Assembly: GCF_028389875.1 (NCBI RefSeq)
Contig: NC_084666.1
Coordinates: 65,604,422 to 65,668,421, forward strand
Origin: Rhea pennata
Lineage: Eukaryota > Chordata > Aves > Rheiformes > Rheidae
Length of the DNA: 64,000 nt
Direction: 5' to 3'
Below, one piece after another: positions 60,137 to 64,000 of this stretch (the first letter of the stretch is position 1; each line of letters starts with the position of its first letter). The translations under genes and the position numbers were made by a program. The notes below the pieces were generated by a model. The model ran no database searches and was not told the origin of the DNA. It saw nothing but the letters and a program-made list of their open reading frames with translations.

Positions 60137-63100
60137 ATGGTGAAAGAGGATATCGGAAATGAGAATGAAGATTCTGAGCTGTCAGCGTATGTGAAAAATG
60201 GCATGATTCCTATGCACGAGAAAAGTAAGGTAATTACGATCTTAAAGTACAGCTTTAGTCAGAGGAATTTTTCTTCCTATATCTGTTAAAATGCTGAAGG
60301 GAGTGTAAAAAGAATTCTCCTTGTCAATGAGAAATTTCCTTGCAATTAACAGATGTTCAGTAAAAAGAAGTTTGTAGTGTGTTGGATGGTTGGAAATCAG
60401 TGGTTACAATTTCAGCTTGATTTAGAAAATTAATCAGTGTAAGTTTTATAACTAGTTATGAAAAAGAGCTAAATGGTCTTAAGTTTCTTTCTCTGCTTTA
60501 AGTTGTGCCCATCAATGTGTTTAAATTTGTTTATGCATCTCTCCCTTTCTTTTTTTTTCCATCTATTAAAACTCACAAAACAGTTTTAAACTTCCATATG
60601 GATATTTCTGGAATTGACTTCTATGGCTTTGAAAAAGATTAGTGGTAAATGCAAGTAAGAATAAATTTTTTACTAGAAAAGATACTTCAGAGTGAATATA
60701 TGATATTGACTATAGGGATCAAGTGCTATGCTGTATGTCTTTATAAGTGTGAGTAGCTGGTGACTGCTAATCACAGGATAGATAACCACATAACTGCACT
60801 GAAAGCTCACAAGATTTGATGTTCCATCCATGACAATGAGTAAGGGATGCAAATATATACATATATATATATATATATACATGAGACAGAGAAATAATGG
60901 GAAATGTGGAACTACTACTGGATGGAGGCCAAACCACAGTATAGACAAGAATTCCATAGCCATGCTATGACAACCGGCTGACATGAAGGTGAATAATTAT
61001 AAGGGAAGGTAGATGATTAACTTGTCAAAAATAAGGACCCTTAAATGAAGCAAGATACATACCCAAAAATGGTCAAAAAAATGTTTTGGCTATGAATATG
61101 GATAAGTACATGAATCAGTATAAGAGAGCAGTTTCAAGAAACCATTCTTTGAGGAAAAAACTCCGAGTGGTATTTCTCCATCTCTTAACTTACGAGTCTG
61201 AGACTTCCAGCAATGGATCACGTGAGTAATGCTTTCACTGGCCGTCTGTGCTGTTTCTTTCTTCTTTGCCTAATCAATAGTGGGTTATGTTATTTTGATT
61301 CAAAGCTTTGTAACAGAAGCTAATTAGGAGTTATGTTAAAGGTTGTCTCACTGGGATGATGTTAATGCTGTTAACTTTATTGTGGGATCAAACACAATAT
61401 TCTGGACTAAAACTCTATCAGGTTGTAGGAAATATTGACAATTATTTTAGTTCATAGAAAAGCCAACCTAAACCCAGCCTGTTAATACTGTTTTTTCATC
61501 AAATATATTGATACTATTGCTGAACAGGTGCTTTTGTGAATTGAGAAAGACAGGAGGTCTCTTGGTCACAGATAAAAAGGCAAAGACAAGTGTCCTGTGG
61601 TCTTTCATGTGCAGATCTTTGTATTGTTTAAATATATATAAATTAAAATATGAATATTATATACATATATATATTATATACATGTGTGTGCATATATACA
61701 CACATGTATATATATGTGTTTGTATAATATACACACATGCACATATATATCTTTATTTTTATATATTTATATATAAATAAACTGACCTGGCCTGCAGCAT
61801 AGCAATTGTTTAATAAATGTAGTCATCAGTAGACAATATTGACCTAGCACATCACATTTGAATGGAGGTGTCTTGTACACCACTACAAATGTATACACTG
61901 CCACTTCTGAGAGAATCTCTGTTTTAATTCAGGAAGGGCCAGCAGTGGATGCCAAAGGTCCTGATGGGAATACCCAAACAGAGGAAACCGCTCTCTTGAA
62001 TCACTGTGCTCAGCAACCTCAGGAACCGATAGCAGGGGATTCAACACCTGCAAGAAATCTGAGGCAAATATTTGCCTGTCCTCCTCAAGGTGTACTGGCC
62101 AGAATAGTGACAAACGGTATGTAAGAAAGACGCAGCACAAAATTTTTAGCTGAACTGAGAAACAGCAAAAGTAGTACTTGATTTTTCTGGGTATGATATC
62201 TGACTATTTTTCTGGAAAATAATGAAGGGAAATGGCTGTTTTACATAGCACATCTTCTTTCAACATGTTAGTAGAAGAAATATAAGCAGAATAAAGATTT
62301 CAATGTATAGCTTTTGTTCCTTCATCCTGTCTTCCGTGTTAAACATGGTAGGTTTGTCTTTGAACTGTGAATTGTTTTGATCAGAAGTAAGAGCTCCTAA
62401 TTCTTCTTGATTGCTCATTTTTGGGATGAAAGCATTGTGATTATAAACACAGTGCATTTTTGGCACACTGGATGGTCTATTATGGCATTTAGGCTACAAA
62501 TACAAGGCTTTGCAATGATACCTCACCTTCTTTTGTTTCTTAACGCTATACACCTCAGGCTTGCAAAGCCAAGAATCCCTTCTCCAAGGCACACTTCCAT
62601 TTAAGTCTTCCCTATACTGAAGGTTCACACAAAAGAATGCCTGAGTAACCAGTTATTTCTGACTTTTCCAAGCAACGGATATTTCCTGTGGGTTTGACTG
62701 CTTTCACAGCCTCTGCTCTCTCTCACTTGAGGCGCTCAGATTGGGTTTTTCTTAATCTTATTTGAGGGTAATGGATGGTAAAGGAGAGATTAGCTGACAA
62801 ATTTAGAAGCCTAAAAGTGCAATACACTTTCATGTGGTTGTGAAAAGGTGAATTTATTAGGCAGATTTTTTTGTCCTCCTTCACTCTTATGCTTGAATAT
62901 CTATGCATGTCTGTTTCCTGCAGGAACATGTTTGGAAATCTAGAAAGAGCATAATATTTTCACATTAAGAACTTCTTTTCTCTGTGTTGTACCTGTTTTG
63001 CCACGTCAAGAGAAATGTCTGTACTACCTTAGACGGCCTAGAGACAAGACCTGCTTCAGAATTCCTTTTCCCTCTCATAGATAGCTGTGTATTGTGTGAA

Positions 63101-63727
63101 CCCATCCAGCCACAGAATTATACTTAAATACTTCTAAAAACAAGGCTGGAGCCACAGTCACTAGTTTGAAGATATACCAGGTTGTACAACAACAGGTTGT
63201 TACTGCAGTTCTTAGGAAGTGGAAAAGAATTACATGAGTACAAGATACATGTTAGTGAAAGTCTTAACTGTAAGTTCAGGACCTAATAGCTGCTTTACAC
63301 TGCGGGCTCACTCAGTCTCTTTTGTTTTGTTTTCCTTTTCTGAAGCATTTTTGTATATATAAATTCAGAAGATCAGTTTAGGGAGCATTAAAGCTTAAAT
63401 ACATTGTTATGATTAAACTTGTTTTTAAGATAAGTTGTTTCATTTCTGAGATTAATGGTAGATTTTTCCTTGGTGGAAAAAACAGATATGACCTAATAGT
63501 GAACAGAGTCATCCCTGAGAGATTATTAAATACGGATATTTCTTGTCTTGTTCCAGTTGTGATCGTGGTCCTGGTTTGGGCTGTGGCTTGGTCCATCACT
63601 GGGACTGAGTGTCTCCCAGGTGGAAACCTATTTGGAATTCTGTTTCTTTATTTTTTTGCTGTCATTGGAGGTAAAATTTTTGGACTCATTAAAATACGAA
63701 CACTGCCTCCTCTTCCTGCTCTTCTTG
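60137..63727 (+). CDS. SLC9B2: Sodium/hydrogen exchanger 9B2 (NHA2), 3'-partial, first 3 coding exons
   Basis: Electroneutral or electrogenic Na+(Li+)/H+ antiporter of the CPA2 group, on plasma and organelle membranes. Coding exons: 60137-60229 (the exon starts at 60127), 61933-62116 and 63557-63727, with phases 0, 1 and 1 at their ends. The start lies in a good Kozak context, GCCACAATGG. The N-terminal about 92 residues are acidic and poorly conserved (MVKEDIGNENEDSE against human MGDEDKRITYEDSE). They lead to the conserved block FACPPQGVLARIVTN. The third exon holds the first membrane segment (VVIVVLVWAVAWSITGTE) and then ECLPGGNLFGILF and the LPPLPALLG block, as in human. About 149 of an expected 535-540 residues are in the window. 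SLC9B1 is a paralogue, but the position next to BDH2 favours SLC9B2. Confidence 0.92.
60852..60881. repeat. AT dinucleotide microsatellite
   Basis: About 13 AT units with two C interruptions, in an SLC9B2 intron. Confidence 0.85.
61625..61780. repeat. AT/GT/CA-rich low-complexity tract
   Basis: About 150 bases of alternating pyrimidine-purine (TATATA, TGTGTG, CACACA) in the SLC9B2 intron, 150 bases upstream of the 61933 exon. Such alternating DNA can adopt Z-form or cruciform structure. Confidence 0.85.
62117..63556 (+). other. SLC9B2 intron of 1.4 kb
   Basis: No coding exon, RNA gene or transposon recognised. Confidence 0.55.
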
Positions 63728-64000
63728 GTAAGATATTCTTCCTTTTTTTCTTTCTGCGTAGTTTTGTTGTTCAGACAGTCAAGTAATATCTACATTAAGA
63801 CGGGGAACATGCAAACTGCATCAGACTCAATCTCTAGCTTTTCCAAGTGATTTGTATCTCTTGGAAAAGGTGCAAAATCTCCCAACTGGCCTAGATGAAA
63901 CAGTGTGTTACGAAGGCTCTTTGAATTCCTTGAGGGCTGGAGAATTGTATACCCAGGCATTCAAAGTTTACTGTCCTTTTGATCCCCTTTACTTAAAATC
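63728..64000 (+). other. SLC9B2 intron running off the right edge
   Basis: Begins GTAAGA after the third coding exon. No further exon is visible before the window ends. Confidence 0.7.

Noticed and set aside
60137-63727. SLC9B1 instead of SLC9B2
   Set aside because: The N-terminal sequence and the position directly after BDH2 match SLC9B2; in human SLC9B1 lies beyond SLC9B2. The remaining exons outside the window would settle it.

Overview
The window is vertebrate nuclear DNA and almost certainly from a bird. Its genes are split into short exons with GT-AG introns, the interspersed repeats I recognise are CR1 LINE fragments, repeat density is low, and the encoded proteins read like diverged orthologues of human proteins. 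No species can be named from the sequence alone. Identifications come from recalled family sequences and splice-site reading by eye; no alignment or database search was run.

Layout: three genes lie head to tail on the + strand. (1) CENPE (kinesin-7 motor of the kinetochore) runs from position 955, where the third or so exon of the motor domain begins, to a stop codon at 36721. Its first coding exons lie upstream of the window. I place 42 exons whose lengths add up to an exact number of codons (2,178 residues plus stop). (2) BDH2 (cytosolic short-chain dehydrogenase, DHRS6) is complete: nine coding exons from 41646 to 53068 encode 245 residues, the same length as the human protein. (3) SLC9B2 (NHA2, a cation/proton antiporter) begins with a GC-rich promoter and leader exon near 56.2-56.7 kb. 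Its coding exons start at 60137, and the gene runs off the right edge after roughly 149 residues. The gene order and orientation CENPE-BDH2-SLC9B2 match the human 4q24 neighbourhood.

The three proteins do not form one pathway. CENP-E captures and moves chromosomes on spindle microtubules, BDH2 handles ketone-body and small hydroxy-acid chemistry in the cytosol, and SLC9B2 exchanges Na+/Li+ for protons across membranes. They look like neighbours by conserved synteny, not an operon-like unit.

The most interesting structure is inside CENPE. The long coiled-coil rod is built from duplicated exon cassettes whose lengths repeat exactly (222 nt, 159 nt) or differ by exactly 21 nt (one heptad). One of these exons appears to use a GC-AG intron. 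A CENPE intron also holds a composite retroposon: a well-preserved tRNA-Phe(GAA)-like head joined to a CR1 3' tail, which looks like a tRNA/CR1 SINE. Other observations include an out-of-frame alternative splice acceptor in CENPE, a poly(A) hexamer overlapping the CENPE stop codon, a predicted upstream ORF that overlaps the SLC9B2 start, a 46-bp tandem duplication and several near-perfect inverted repeats. I found no evidence of a wholly new multi-gene system.
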